A stretch of 37,967 bases of DNA from Nonomuraea zeae (GTDB lineage: Bacteria; Actinomycetota; Actinomycetes; Streptosporangiales; Streptosporangiaceae): positions 1 to 37,967 of the forward strand of contig NZ_VCKX01000104.1 of NCBI RefSeq assembly GCF_005889725.1, given 5' to 3'. Every line of letters begins with the position of its first letter. The first letter of the stretch is position 1. The notes under the pieces were generated by a model that did no database searches, was not told where the DNA came from, and worked only from the letters and a program-made list of their open reading frames with translations. Below, one piece after another: positions 22,700 through 30,657 of this stretch. Position numbers and translations under genes: made by a program.

Positions 22700-23196
22700 C
22701 CAGGCCGCTCCTGGCCCTCGCGGCGGTCCTGGTGCTGACGCTCGGCGCCGGCGGCGCCGGGCGCCTGACCGTGAACGGCCTGCCGGTGCGCGGCTCCTTC
22801 GCGATCGGATACGTCCATTCGGTCTACAAGGCGCCGTCCGCGGAGCTGTTCACGGTGGAGGGCCGCCGCTTCACGATGCGGGCGGTCGTCTCCACCAGCC
22901 CGGCCGTGCTCGACTACTACGCGATCGAGGGTGATCGCGCGCGTACCCCGGACGGGCTGTGGGTGCTGCGCCTGACCGCGCCCGCCGCCTACGACGAGCT
23001 GTCGCTGCTGACCACCTCGATCGGCCGCAGGACGCTGCTGGCGGACGGTCGCTGCCTGGCCCTCTATCCCGGCTCGGGGGCCGCGCAGGTGCGGCTCGCG
23101 GTCTCGCTCACGCTCGGCGTGCGTGGTGAGCCCTGCCGCCCGCCCTTCGACCGGCTCGCCGCCTACAGCCAGTCTTTCCGCTTGAACACCGTGTAG
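22696..23196 (+). CDS. DUF1850 protein, probable CTG start
   Basis: From CTG 22696 the product is 166 residues: a hydrophobic signal peptide (TRPLLALAAVLVLTLGAG) and a DUF1850 domain (GSFAIGYVHSVYKAPSAELF, then LDYYAIEG). DUF1850 proteins often accompany TAXI-type TRAP genes and probably assist that transporter outside the membrane. No ATG, GTG or TTG occurs at the 5' end of the frame before GTG 22732, which would delete most of the signal peptide. CTG 22696 has AAGGAG (22685-22690) at 5 nt and overlaps the previous stop as CTGA, just like the GTGA overlap one gene earlier. The 3' end overlaps corA by 34 bp. Confidence 0.8.
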   Translation: MTRPLLALAAVLVLTLGAGGAGRLTVNGLPVRGSFAIGYVHSVYKAPSAELFTVEGRRFTMRAVVSTSPAVLDYYAIEGDRARTPDGLWVLRLTAPAAYDELSLLTTSIGRRTLLADGRCLALYPGSGAAQVRLAVSLTLGVRGEPCRPPFDRLAAYSQSFRLNTV

Positions 23197-24131
23197 AGCG
23201 CCACCGACGTCACCGCCACCAGGATCGAGGACAGCCAGAACCCCCACGGCTGGTTCGAGCCCGGATAGGGCACGTTCTGCCCGTAGAAGCCGGTGATCAT
23301 GGTGGGCACCGCGATGATGGCGGCCCAGCTCGTGACCCGCTTCATGATCTCGTTGAGCCGGAAGCCCTGCTGGGCGAGGCGGGTCTCGCGGACGTTCGCG
23401 AGCATGTCGCGGATCGACTCGACCCACTCCGTCACGCGCAGCACGTGGTCGTAGACGTCCTCGTAGTAGGGGGCCATCACGGGGTCGGCCACGAGCTCCT
23501 GGTCGCGGCGGAGCAGGGTGCCGATCACCTCGCGCATCGGCATCGTGATCTTGCGGAGCCTGGCGGTGTTCTTGCGCAGCACGTACATGGTGCGCTGCAG
23601 CTCCCTGCCGTACACCACCTGGTCCTCGAACAGCGCCTCCTCCAGCGCCTCCGCCTGCGAGTCGAGGTCCTGCACCAGGTCGAACTGGCTGTCCACCACG
23701 TAGTCGAGCAGGCCATGGAGCAGGAACGTCACGCCGTGCCCGGCCATGCGGGCGGAGTCGTCCCAGCGCCTGACCACCTCGCCGATGTCGAAGTGGTCGT
23801 TCTCGCGCACGGTGACCAGGGCGTTGCCGGTGACGAAGATGTTCACCTCGACGGGATCGAGCCGCCCCTCGTCGAAGTGGACGCCGTAGACGGTGATGAA
23901 CAGGTGGTTGTCGTAGACGTCCACCTTCGGCCGCTGGTGATCGGAGAGCACGTCCTCGACCGCCAGCTCGTGCAGCCCGAGCTCCTCGCCGATCACTCCG
24001 AGGTCGGCGGGCGAGGGCGAGCAGAGGTCGAACCAGACCACGTTGTCGGGATCGCCGACATAGTCGGAGACCTCGTCGACCGGGAAGCCCTCCTTCTCGA
24101 GGACGCCGTTGCGGTAAAGACGCGTGTGCAC
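23163..24131 (-). CDS. corA: CorA family divalent cation transporter
   Basis: The 322-residue protein has the CorA layout: a large soluble N-terminal domain with long coiled helices (about 1-255) and two C-terminal membrane helices (about 259-281 and 297-315), ending in the typical basic tail KRKDWL. The loop motif after the first helix reads FYGQN (282-286) where classical CorA has YGMN. The variant appears in some actinobacterial relatives (from memory) and could alter ion selectivity. It should mediate magnesium or other divalent metal flux. GTG 24131 overlaps the DUF72 stop by one base (TAGTG), so the two genes are coupled. Its 3' end overlaps the DUF1850 gene tail-to-tail. Confidence 0.9.
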   Translation of the reverse strand: MHTRLYRNGVLEKEGFPVDEVSDYVGDPDNVVWFDLCSPSPADLGVIGEELGLHELAVEDVLSDHQRPKVDVYDNHLFITVYGVHFDEGRLDPVEVNIFVTGNALVTVRENDHFDIGEVVRRWDDSARMAGHGVTFLLHGLLDYVVDSQFDLVQDLDSQAEALEEALFEDQVVYGRELQRTMYVLRKNTARLRKITMPMREVIGTLLRRDQELVADPVMAPYYEDVYDHVLRVTEWVESIRDMLANVRETRLAQQGFRLNEIMKRVTSWAAIIAVPTMITGFYGQNVPYPGSNQPWGFWLSSILVAVTSVALYTVFKRKDWL

Positions 24132-24838
24132 TAGGCGAGTGTGGCAAATCGGGTGGCGTTTCGCACGGCCGCTCCTCCTGGATCGTTGTTGAAGTAGACG
24201 TAGGCGTCCGGCCAGCCGGCCTCACCGATCCGGCGGGCCCACGTCCTCAGCGCGGTCTCGCCGTACGCGAAACCGGCTCTTCCCTCGTGCAGGCGCACGT
24301 AACCCCAGTCCGCCGTCCGCCAGAGCGGGCCCTGCGGCCTGCCCCGGCGATCCGCCCAGCACAGGGCGGCCGCGTGCGCGCGGAGGATCTCGCGCACCTC
24401 GTCGGTCCACCAGGAGACGTGCCGGGGCTCCACGGCCACCCGCACGCCCGCGGGGAAGCAGCTCAGGCACCGGTCGAGCCGGCCGGGGTCGGCCCGCAGG
24501 GTGGGCGGGAGCTGCAGCAGGATCGGCCCCAGCTTCTCCTTCAGCGCGGACGCCGCGCCCATCAGCCGCGCCACCGGCTCCTCGGGGTCGGCCAGCCGCT
24601 TGATGTGGGTGAGGAACCTGCTGGCCTTGACGGCCATCACGAACCCGGCGGGCGTGCGCTCGCGCCAGGCGGCGAACGTCTCGGGCGGCGGCAGCCGGTA
24701 GAAGGCGTTGTTGTTCTCGACGGTGGCGAACGTCCGCGCGTACGTCTCCAGCCAGAGCCGCTGCGGCACGCCCTCCGGATACAGGACCCCCCGCCAGTCC
24801 TTGTACTGCCATCCGGAGGTGCCCACCAGCCATGTCAT
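24131..24838 (-). CDS. DUF72 domain protein
   Basis: The 235-residue TIM-barrel-like protein belongs to DUF72 (YecE). Family stretches are VGTSGWQYKDWRGVLYP at the N-terminus, VENNNAFYRLPPPETF, LLQLPPTLR, VAVEPRHVSWW and a C-terminal YVYFNNDPGGAAVRNA. The biochemical role is unknown; a nuclease or sugar-phosphate-type activity has been suggested only by fold. ATG 24838 opens a two-gene unit with corA. It diverges from the YibE/F gene across 72 bp. Confidence 0.9.
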   Translation of the reverse strand: MTWLVGTSGWQYKDWRGVLYPEGVPQRLWLETYARTFATVENNNAFYRLPPPETFAAWRERTPAGFVMAVKASRFLTHIKRLADPEEPVARLMGAASALKEKLGPILLQLPPTLRADPGRLDRCLSCFPAGVRVAVEPRHVSWWTDEVREILRAHAAALCWADRRGRPQGPLWRTADWGYVRLHEGRAGFAYGETALRTWARRIGEAGWPDAYVYFNNDPGGAAVRNATRFATLA

Positions 24839-24910
24839 GCCCGTTGGACTACCCGGCGGCGCGGGGTGCAGTACTGTCCTTGTTCGTCAGCCGAGGAGGA
24901 CCTTTACCCG
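24839..24910. promoter_or_regulatory. Divergent promoter region between DUF72 and YibE/F genes
   Basis: For the rightward gene, TTGGAC (24844-24849) is a possible -35, but the best -10-like hexamers (CAGTAC 24869-24874, TACTGT 24872-24877) are 19-22 bp away. GAGGAGGA (24893-24900) is the rightward ribosome binding site. Nothing convincing is seen leftwards. Confidence 0.3.
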
Positions 24911-26257
24911 ATGGGCGCCAACCACGCGCACGGCACCGACGCCGTGCCCACTTCGCGGCGCACGGTGCTGGCCGGCCTGGCCGTGCTGGTGCCGCTGGCG
25001 ATCGTCACGCTGGCGGCCCTGGTGTGGCTGTGGCCCGACGGGCGGCCGGAGGCCGCCGCGCAGCAGCCCCCCGGGGTCGAGCGGCTCAGCGGCACCGTCA
25101 CCGGCGTCGTGCTCAAGCCGTGCCCGGCCGTCACGGAGGGCGCGCCCCGGCCCGACCCGGCCACCTGCGGGAACGCCACCGTCAGGGTCGAGGACGGCCC
25201 CGACGTGGGCAGGGACGTCACGCTCCGCCTGCCGAGCGGCCCCGGGGCCCAGCACTTCGCCGCGGACGACGCGGTCATCCTGCTGCGCGACTCCGACGGG
25301 GCCTACCAGATCTCGGACCACGACCGGGCGACGCCGCTGTGGCTGTTCGGGGCGGCGTTCGCGCTGGCGGTGATCGCGTTCGGCCGGTGGCGGGGGGTGA
25401 CGGCCCTCGTGGGGCTGGCGGTGACGTTCGTGCTGCTGCTGACGTTCGTCATCCCGGGCATCCTGGAGGGCCGCTCGCCCATGCTGGTGGCCATCACCGG
25501 GGCGGCGGCGATCATGCTGGCGGTCCTCTACCTGACGCACGGCTTCTCGGTGTCCACGTCCATGGCCGTGCTCGGCACCCTGGCCAGCCTGGCGCTCACG
25601 GGGCTGCTGTCCTACGGCGCGCTGGGGTTCGCCCGGCTCAACGGGATCACCGACGACAGCGCGCTGACGCTCGGCATGAGCCTGTCGATCGACACGCAGG
25701 GGCTGCTGCTGGCCAGCATCATCATCGGCGCGCTCGGGGTGCTCGACGACGTCACGGTCACGCAGGCGGTGACGGTGGCCGAGCTCGCCCACGCCAACCC
25801 CTCCTACGGCTTCGCCCGGCTCTACCGGGCGGCCGGGCGCATCGGGCGCGCGCACATCGCCTCGGTGATCAACACGATCATCCTGGCGTACGCGGGGGCG
25901 TCGCTGCCGCTGCTCCTGCTGTTCAGCATCGGGGAGCAGCCGCTGGGGGACGTGCTGACCACGCCGGTCATCGCCCAGGAGATCGTCCGCAGCATCGTCG
26001 GCACGCTCGGCCTGATCGCCGCCGTCCCGATCACCACGGCGCTGGCCGCCCTGACCGCCTCCCGCGCGCACCGTCCCGCCGACGCCGCCGGGCCCTCCTC
26101 GGGACACGAGTCTCCCGGCTTCTTCAGCCCTCAGGACGAGCCGGCCGGCTTCTTCACGCCGCAGGGGCCCCAGCGCGGCCCGTACGAGCGCGCCGCCGGT
26201 CCCGCCCCCTCGGGGCAGGGGCGCTCCGCCCGCCACCGGCGCGGCGCGGCTGGCTAG
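24911..26257 (+). CDS. YibE/F family multispanning membrane protein
   Basis: The 448-residue protein has one N-terminal helix (about 18-40), a periplasmic-type domain (about 50-135) and seven or so further helices (about 140-395) with the YibE/F signature SLSIDTQGLLLASIIIGALGVLDDVTVTQAVTV. The function is unproven; relatives in lactic acid bacteria and enterobacteria are predicted exporters. The C-terminal tail is hydrophilic with a short GFFSPQ/GFFTPQ repeat. ATG 24911 is the only start in frame near GAGGAGGA (24893-24900), 10 nt upstream. The stop is 8 bp from the convergent NAD kinase stop. Confidence 0.88.
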   Translation: MGANHAHGTDAVPTSRRTVLAGLAVLVPLAIVTLAALVWLWPDGRPEAAAQQPPGVERLSGTVTGVVLKPCPAVTEGAPRPDPATCGNATVRVEDGPDVGRDVTLRLPSGPGAQHFAADDAVILLRDSDGAYQISDHDRATPLWLFGAAFALAVIAFGRWRGVTALVGLAVTFVLLLTFVIPGILEGRSPMLVAITGAAAIMLAVLYLTHGFSVSTSMAVLGTLASLALTGLLSYGALGFARLNGITDDSALTLGMSLSIDTQGLLLASIIIGALGVLDDVTVTQAVTVAELAHANPSYGFARLYRAAGRIGRAHIASVINTIILAYAGASLPLLLLFSIGEQPLGDVLTTPVIAQEIVRSIVGTLGLIAAVPITTALAALTASRAHRPADAAGPSSGHESPGFFSPQDEPAGFFTPQGPQRGPYERAAGPAPSGQGRSARHRRGAAG

Positions 26258-26265
26258 CGGGACGG

Positions 26266-27123
26266 TCAGTCGACCTCGGCGCTGCCGTCCACCCGCAGCT
26301 TGCGCCGCGCCCGCTCGTAGAACGTCGTGCCGAGCCGCACCACCTTGGCCGCCCCCGGCCAGGCGGCGACCGTGACGCTGTCGCCCGGCCCCAGGTGCCC
26401 GACCACGGCCCCGTCCACCTCCACCGCCAGCCGCCCGCTGGTGGGCAGCACCTGGAGCGTCACCTCCTCGTCCGCCGGCAGCACCAGGGCCCGGTTGAAG
26501 GAGGAGTGGGCGGCGGCGGCCACGACGAGGATGGCCTCCACGCGGGGCGACACGATCGGCCCGCCGGCGGAGAAGCTGTAGGCCGTGGAGCCGGTGGAGG
26601 TGGCCACGATGACGGCGTCGGCGGCGTAGCGGACGAAGGGGCTGCCGGACGGGGTGATGGACACGGCCGCCAGCCCGTCGCCGGGGGTCCGCACGAGCGC
26701 GATGTCGTTGAACGCGGTCACGCTCACCCCGGCCACCATGCTGCGGATCGCCATGCGCGGCTCGATCGTGTAGCGGTGGCCGTCGATGGCCGAGAGCGTC
26801 TCCGCCAGCCCGTCCACGTCGATCTCCGCCAGGAAGCCGAGCCGTCCGAGATTCACCCCGAGGATCGGTGTGGGCCGCCCGGCGAGCAGCCGCATCGTGC
26901 GCAGCATCGTCCCGTCGCCGCCGAGCCCGACCACCAGGTCGGCCCGCTCCACGAGGGTGTCGGCGTCGACCGCGACGGCGGAGCAGTCGATGCGGCCCAC
27001 CTCGTCGGGCAGGCCGAGCACCGTCGCGCCCTTGTCGGCGGCCCAGCGCAGGATGGTGTCGATCGCCTTCTTGGAGTCGCGCTGGGGGTGCAGCACCAGC
27101 CCGACCGTCCCGACCATGCCCAT
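26266..27123 (-). CDS. nadK: NAD kinase
   Basis: The 285-residue protein phosphorylates NAD to NADP with ATP (or polyphosphate). Motifs are LGGDGTMLRT (phosphate loop), GVNLGRLGFLAEI, FNDIAL (at the usual NE position) and STGSTAYSFSAGGPIVSP. Length and order match bacterial NadK. ATG 27123 is preceded by GGGG; GTG 27132 and ATG 27117 are alternatives. It lies 36 bp beyond the gudD stop on the same strand, so it may be read through from the aldarate operon. Actinomycetes commonly carry more than one nadK, and this may be the secondary copy. Confidence 0.9.
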   Translation of the reverse strand: MGMVGTVGLVLHPQRDSKKAIDTILRWAADKGATVLGLPDEVGRIDCSAVAVDADTLVERADLVVGLGGDGTMLRTMRLLAGRPTPILGVNLGRLGFLAEIDVDGLAETLSAIDGHRYTIEPRMAIRSMVAGVSVTAFNDIALVRTPGDGLAAVSITPSGSPFVRYAADAVIVATSTGSTAYSFSAGGPIVSPRVEAILVVAAAAHSSFNRALVLPADEEVTLQVLPTSGRLAVEVDGAVVGHLGPGDSVTVAAWPGAAKVVRLGTTFYERARRKLRVDGSAEVD

Positions 27124-27159
27124 GTGCCCCACATTAGGCGATGGCCGGGACCGGGCACG

Positions 27160-28482
27160 TCAGCGGACCAGGCAGGGCCGCTTCGGATCGAACGTCCAGT
27201 CCTCGATCAGGTACTGCATGGCCACGGCGTCGTCGCGGGCGCCGAGGCCGTGGCTGAGGTAGAGCTCGTGGGCCGCGGCCAGCGCCTCCCGGTCGAGCTC
27301 GACGCCGAGCCCCGGCGTGCTGGGCACGTCGATCCCGCCGTCGGTGATCTGGAACGGCCTGGTCGTGAGCGCCTGGCCGTCCTGCCAGATCCAGTGCGTG
27401 TCCAGCGCCGTGATGTCGCCCGGGGCCGCCGCCCCGACGTGCGTGAACATCGCCAGCGAGATGTCGAAGTGGTTGTTGGAGTGCGATCCCCAGGTCAGCC
27501 CGAAGTCGTGGCAGAGCTGGGCGACGCGGACCGAGCCCGCCATGGTCCAGAAGTGCGGGTCGGCGAGCGGGATGTCGACGGCGCCGGCGCGTACGGCGTG
27601 GGCCATCTCCCGCCAGTCCGTGGCGATCATGTTCGTCGCGGTGGGCAGGCCGGTGGCCCGCCTGAACTCGGCCATCGTCTCCCGGCTGGAGAAGCGGCCC
27701 TCGGCGCCGCAGGGGTCCTCGGCGTAGGCCAGGACGCCGCGCAGGTCGCGGCCCAGCCGGATCGCGTCGGCGAGCAGCCAGCCGCCGTTGGGGTCGAGAG
27801 TGATGCGCGCGTCGGGGAACCTGGCGGCCAGCGCCTTGACCGCGGCGGCCTCCTCATCGCCGGCCAGCACGCCGCCCTTGAGCTTGAAGTCGGCGAACCC
27901 GTAGCGCTCCCTGGCCGCCTCGGCCAGGGCGACCACCGCGTCGGGAGTCAGGGCGGGCCGGCGGCGCAGCCGGGACCAGCGGTCCGCGCCCTCGTCGTCG
28001 ACCAGGTAGGGCAGGTCGGTCTTGCCCGGGTCCCCGACGTAGAAGAGGTAGCCCAGCATGGGCACCCGGTCGCGCTGCCGCCCCTCGCCGAGCAGCTCGG
28101 CCACCGGCAGGCCGAGGTACTGCCCGTGCAGGTCGAGCAGCGTGGACTCGATGCCGGTGACCGCGTGCACGGTGGTGCGCAGGTCGAACGTCTGGGCGCC
28201 GCGGCCGCCCGCGTCCCGCTCGGCGAACCGGGCCGCCACCGAGCGCAGCAGGCTGCGGTAGCGGGCCACGGGCTGGCCGGCCAGCAGCGCTCCCGCCTCC
28301 TCGACGGTGCGGCGGATCGCCTCGCCGCCCGGCACCTCGCCGAGGCCGGTACGCCCGTCGGAGTCGGTGGTGATGACGACGTTGCGGGTGAAGAACGGTC
28401 CGTGCGCGCCGCTCAGGTTGAGCAGCATGCTGTCGTACCCGGCGACCGGGACGACCTCGACGCGCTGGATGGTGGGAGACAC
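27160..28482 (-). CDS. gudD: Glucarate dehydratase
   Basis: The 440-residue enolase-superfamily enzyme dehydrates D-glucarate (and L-idarate) to 5-dehydro-4-deoxy-D-glucarate. It is strikingly close to E. coli GudD. The base motif is KLKGG with Lys200/Lys202. Metal ligands are Asp230 (DPNGGW), Glu261 (EDPCGAE) and Asn284 (ATNMIATDW); the catalytic pair is Asp308 and His334 (WGSHSNNHFD). GTG 28482 follows GGAGG, and the gene starts 17 bp after kdgD, so the two enzymes of consecutive steps are co-transcribed. NAD kinase follows on the same strand. Confidence 0.96.
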   Translation of the reverse strand: MSPTIQRVEVVPVAGYDSMLLNLSGAHGPFFTRNVVITTDSDGRTGLGEVPGGEAIRRTVEEAGALLAGQPVARYRSLLRSVAARFAERDAGGRGAQTFDLRTTVHAVTGIESTLLDLHGQYLGLPVAELLGEGRQRDRVPMLGYLFYVGDPGKTDLPYLVDDEGADRWSRLRRRPALTPDAVVALAEAARERYGFADFKLKGGVLAGDEEAAAVKALAARFPDARITLDPNGGWLLADAIRLGRDLRGVLAYAEDPCGAEGRFSSRETMAEFRRATGLPTATNMIATDWREMAHAVRAGAVDIPLADPHFWTMAGSVRVAQLCHDFGLTWGSHSNNHFDISLAMFTHVGAAAPGDITALDTHWIWQDGQALTTRPFQITDGGIDVPSTPGLGVELDREALAAAHELYLSHGLGARDDAVAMQYLIEDWTFDPKRPCLVR

Positions 28483-28499
28483 GGGCTGGCCCTCCGAGC

Positions 28500-29414
28500 C
28501 TAGTTGATCTTGTTGATGAGGGTGGTCAGCTCGGCGAGCTCGCCGTCCGTGAGGTTCTGCAGCGGTGGCCGCACCGGTCCGGCCGGACGCCCGACGGCGG
28601 TGAGGCCCGCCTTGACGATCGAGACGGCGTACCCCTTCGTGCGGTCGCGGATGTCCAGGTAGGGCACCACGAACTCGCGGATGCGGCGGTAGACGGCCTC
28701 GCGGTCCTGGGCCCGGACGTCGGCGTAGAAGTCGAGCGCGAACTGCGGGACGAAGTTGAAGATCGCCGAGGAGTACGTGCTCATGCCGAGCTGCAGCAGC
28801 GGCAGGGCGAAGGTCTCGGCCGTGGGCAGGCCGCCGATGTAGGCCAGGCGGTCGCCGACCGCGGCGTAGATGCGGGTGAGGCTCTCGATGTTGCCCACGC
28901 CGTCCTTGAAGCCGATGAGGGTCTCGTTGCGCTCGGCCAGGGTCTGGACGGAGCGGTCGTTGAGCACGGCGTTGGCGCGGCTGTAGACGATGACGCCGAG
29001 ACCGGTGGCCGCGCAGACGGCGCTGACGTGCTCGACCAGGCCCTCCTGGCCCGCTTCCGTCAGGTAGGGGGGCATGAGCAGCAGGCCGTCCGCGCCCGCC
29101 GCCTCGGCCGCCTTGGCCTGCGCGACGGCGGTCGCGGTGCCGCCGGTGGCCGGGGCCACGACCGGCACCCTGCCGTTCACCTCGTCCACCGCCACGCGGA
29201 CCACGCGGTCGATCTCGGCGGCGGTCAGCGAGAAGCCCTCACCCGTGCCGCCGGCGGCGAACAGACCGGCCACGGGGTAGCCGCTCAGCCAGGACAGGTG
29301 ATCGCGGTAGCCCGCCTCGTCGAACTCCAGGGCCTGGTCGAAATGGGTGACGGGGAACGACAACAGGCCGCTCTTGAGCTGAGCGGCGAGCTCCTGCGGC
29401 GAGTACTTGGCCAT
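28500..29414 (-). CDS. kdgD: 5-dehydro-4-deoxyglucarate dehydratase
   Basis: The 304-residue DHDPS-family aldolase/dehydratase converts 5-dehydro-4-deoxy-D-glucarate to 2-oxoglutarate semialdehyde with loss of water and CO2. Schiff-base Lys170 (IGFKDG), catalytic Tyr144 (VIVYSRAN) and the GGTGE motif (55-59) are visible. ATG 29414 is preceded by AAAGGAC; the upstream extension to 29453 is not protein-like. It is the first gene of the kdgD-gudD unit. Its promoter and LysR-type sites lie at 29484-29551. The next pathway enzyme, a semialdehyde dehydrogenase, is not in the window. Confidence 0.95.
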   Translation of the reverse strand: MAKYSPQELAAQLKSGLLSFPVTHFDQALEFDEAGYRDHLSWLSGYPVAGLFAAGGTGEGFSLTAAEIDRVVRVAVDEVNGRVPVVAPATGGTATAVAQAKAAEAAGADGLLLMPPYLTEAGQEGLVEHVSAVCAATGLGVIVYSRANAVLNDRSVQTLAERNETLIGFKDGVGNIESLTRIYAAVGDRLAYIGGLPTAETFALPLLQLGMSTYSSAIFNFVPQFALDFYADVRAQDREAVYRRIREFVVPYLDIRDRTKGYAVSIVKAGLTAVGRPAGPVRPPLQNLTDGELAELTTLINKIN

Positions 29415-29483
29415 GAGGGACGTCCTTTGCTTCACAAGCGCGCGTGGTGTCACCCCGCGCCACCGGTAAGGTCTGACGCCGCC

Positions 29484-29514
29484 AGGCTAGGAAGGCGGAG
29501 TGATTCCTGTCCAA
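29484..29514 (-). promoter_or_regulatory. Promoter of kdgD-gudD
   Basis: Reading leftwards, TTGGAC (29514-29509) and TAGCCT (29489-29484) are separated by 19 bp, placing the transcription start near 29477, about 60 bp before the kdgD ATG. The long spacer suggests a need for activation. Confidence 0.5.
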
Positions 29515-29518
29515 GTGC

Positions 29519-29551
29519 GATTCTGAATCCGACGATACCTACAAAGCATCG
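29519..29551. promoter_or_regulatory. Candidate LysR binding sites upstream of kdgD
   Basis: GATTC-T-GAATC (29519-29529) is a perfect inverted repeat. Just beyond it, GATACC (29534-29539) and GCATCG (29546-29551) form an interrupted dyad flanked by CGAT/ATCG. The second pair sits about 57-75 bp before the predicted start of transcription, where LysR recognition sites usually lie. The same two hexamers recur in the lysR-tctC intergenic region. Confidence 0.5.
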
Positions 29552-29568
29552 CAAAGCGGGACAGATCA

Positions 29569-30486
29569 TCAGTCCGGGCGTTCGGGGAGCAGATCGAGCA
29601 CGCGCCAGAGGGCGGGATTGGTCGAGCCGCGGTCCCAGATGACGTGCAGCTCGACCGGCTTTCCCGCGACGCCGTCGCCTTCGTCCAGCGGGTCGCCGCC
29701 GCCGCGTACGAGGTCGCAGAAGGCGATGCCCTCGATGCCGAGCGAGCGCGCGCTGGCCGGCGCCAGCGCCACGCCGCGCCCGGCCGCCACGAGGAGCGCG
29801 GCGGTGAGGATCTGGTGCACCTGCTGCTCGATCCGGGGATGGGCGTTGGTCAGGAACCGGACGGTGAGCTCGTGGAAGTAGCGGGACTGGACCGGGCTGT
29901 AGCTGATCACCGGCAGGCCGTCGAAGTCGTCGGGCACGAGCGGCCGGTCGAGGCCGGCGAGCGGATGGCCGATGGGGACCACGGCGATCAGCGGCTCACG
30001 GAAGACGACCCGGGAGTCGAGCGTGGCGATGTCGAAGGGCGGGCGGGCCAGGCCCAGGTCGAGCTCGCCGCGCAGGATGCCGTCCACCTGCCCGGCGGTC
30101 ACCCGCTCGTGGAGGATGACGTCGATCTCCGGCAGCTGCTCGGCCAGGCGCCGCAGCAGCGCGCCTAGCATGCTGATGGCCGAGACCGCCGTGAAGCCGA
30201 GGCGGACCGTGCCCGTGGCGCCGTTGGAGATCCGGCGTGCCCGGTCTCCCGCGGTGTCGACGAGCGAGAGCATCCGCCGCGCGTCCTCCAGGAAGCCGCG
30301 GCCGGCGTCGGTGAGCACGACGCGGCGGTTGTCACGTTCCAGCAGCGTGACGCCGATCGCGCGCTCGAGCTTCTGGATGTGGCGGCTCAGCGGGGGCTGC
30401 GTCATGCGGAGCCGATCAGCCGCCCGGCCGAAGTGCAGCTCCTCGGCGACTGCCACGAACGCCCTGATCTGATCCAGTGTTAGCAT
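29569..30486 (-). CDS. LysR family transcriptional regulator of the aldarate genes
   Basis: The 305-residue protein has an N-terminal winged helix (about 1-60; FGRAADRLRMTQPPLSRHIQKLE) and a periplasmic-binding-protein-like effector domain (about 90-300). It lies between kdgD-gudD (same strand) and the divergent TTT transporter operon, so it very likely controls both, with an aldarate or its dehydration product as effector. ATG 30486 is 13-27 bp from a GTATC/GATAC dyad (30499-30512) that covers its own -10, which fits autorepression. The family is sure; the ligand is inferred. Confidence 0.92.
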   Translation of the reverse strand: MLTLDQIRAFVAVAEELHFGRAADRLRMTQPPLSRHIQKLERAIGVTLLERDNRRVVLTDAGRGFLEDARRMLSLVDTAGDRARRISNGATGTVRLGFTAVSAISMLGALLRRLAEQLPEIDVILHERVTAGQVDGILRGELDLGLARPPFDIATLDSRVVFREPLIAVVPIGHPLAGLDRPLVPDDFDGLPVISYSPVQSRYFHELTVRFLTNAHPRIEQQVHQILTAALLVAAGRGVALAPASARSLGIEGIAFCDLVRGGGDPLDEGDGVAGKPVELHVIWDRGSTNPALWRVLDLLPERPD

Positions 30487-30497
30487 GATGCGGAAAG

Positions 30498-30560
30498 AGT
30501 ATCACTTGATACCGAAAAGAGCCTGGACAGGCATCGAAGCTGCTACCTAGTCTCCGGAGA
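30498..30560. promoter_or_regulatory. Divergent lysR-tctC regulatory region
   Basis: The dyad GTATC (30499-30503) and GATAC (30508-30512) overlaps a leftward -10 GATACT (30503-30498) for lysR. Rightwards, TGGACA (30524-30529) and TAGTCT (30548-30553) with an 18-bp spacer form the likely tctC promoter. GATACC (30508-30513) and GCATCG (30531-30536) repeat the hexamers found upstream of kdgD. TCTCCGGAGA (30551-30560) is a perfect palindrome at the start of transcription. Confidence 0.55.
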
Positions 30561-30657
30561 CTACGGAGCGGTAACCCAGCCGAAACATCAAGGCGCCTCC
30601 GACACCGCTCCCCTTGCAGATGACGCGCGGCTCACCGCCTGCACGAAGGAGAAGTCA

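Noticed and set aside
24832..28503. 1223-residue open frame on the plus strand
   Set aside because: It overlaps YibE/F, nadK and gudD in other frames and has shadow composition; the real genes there carry full catalytic motifs.
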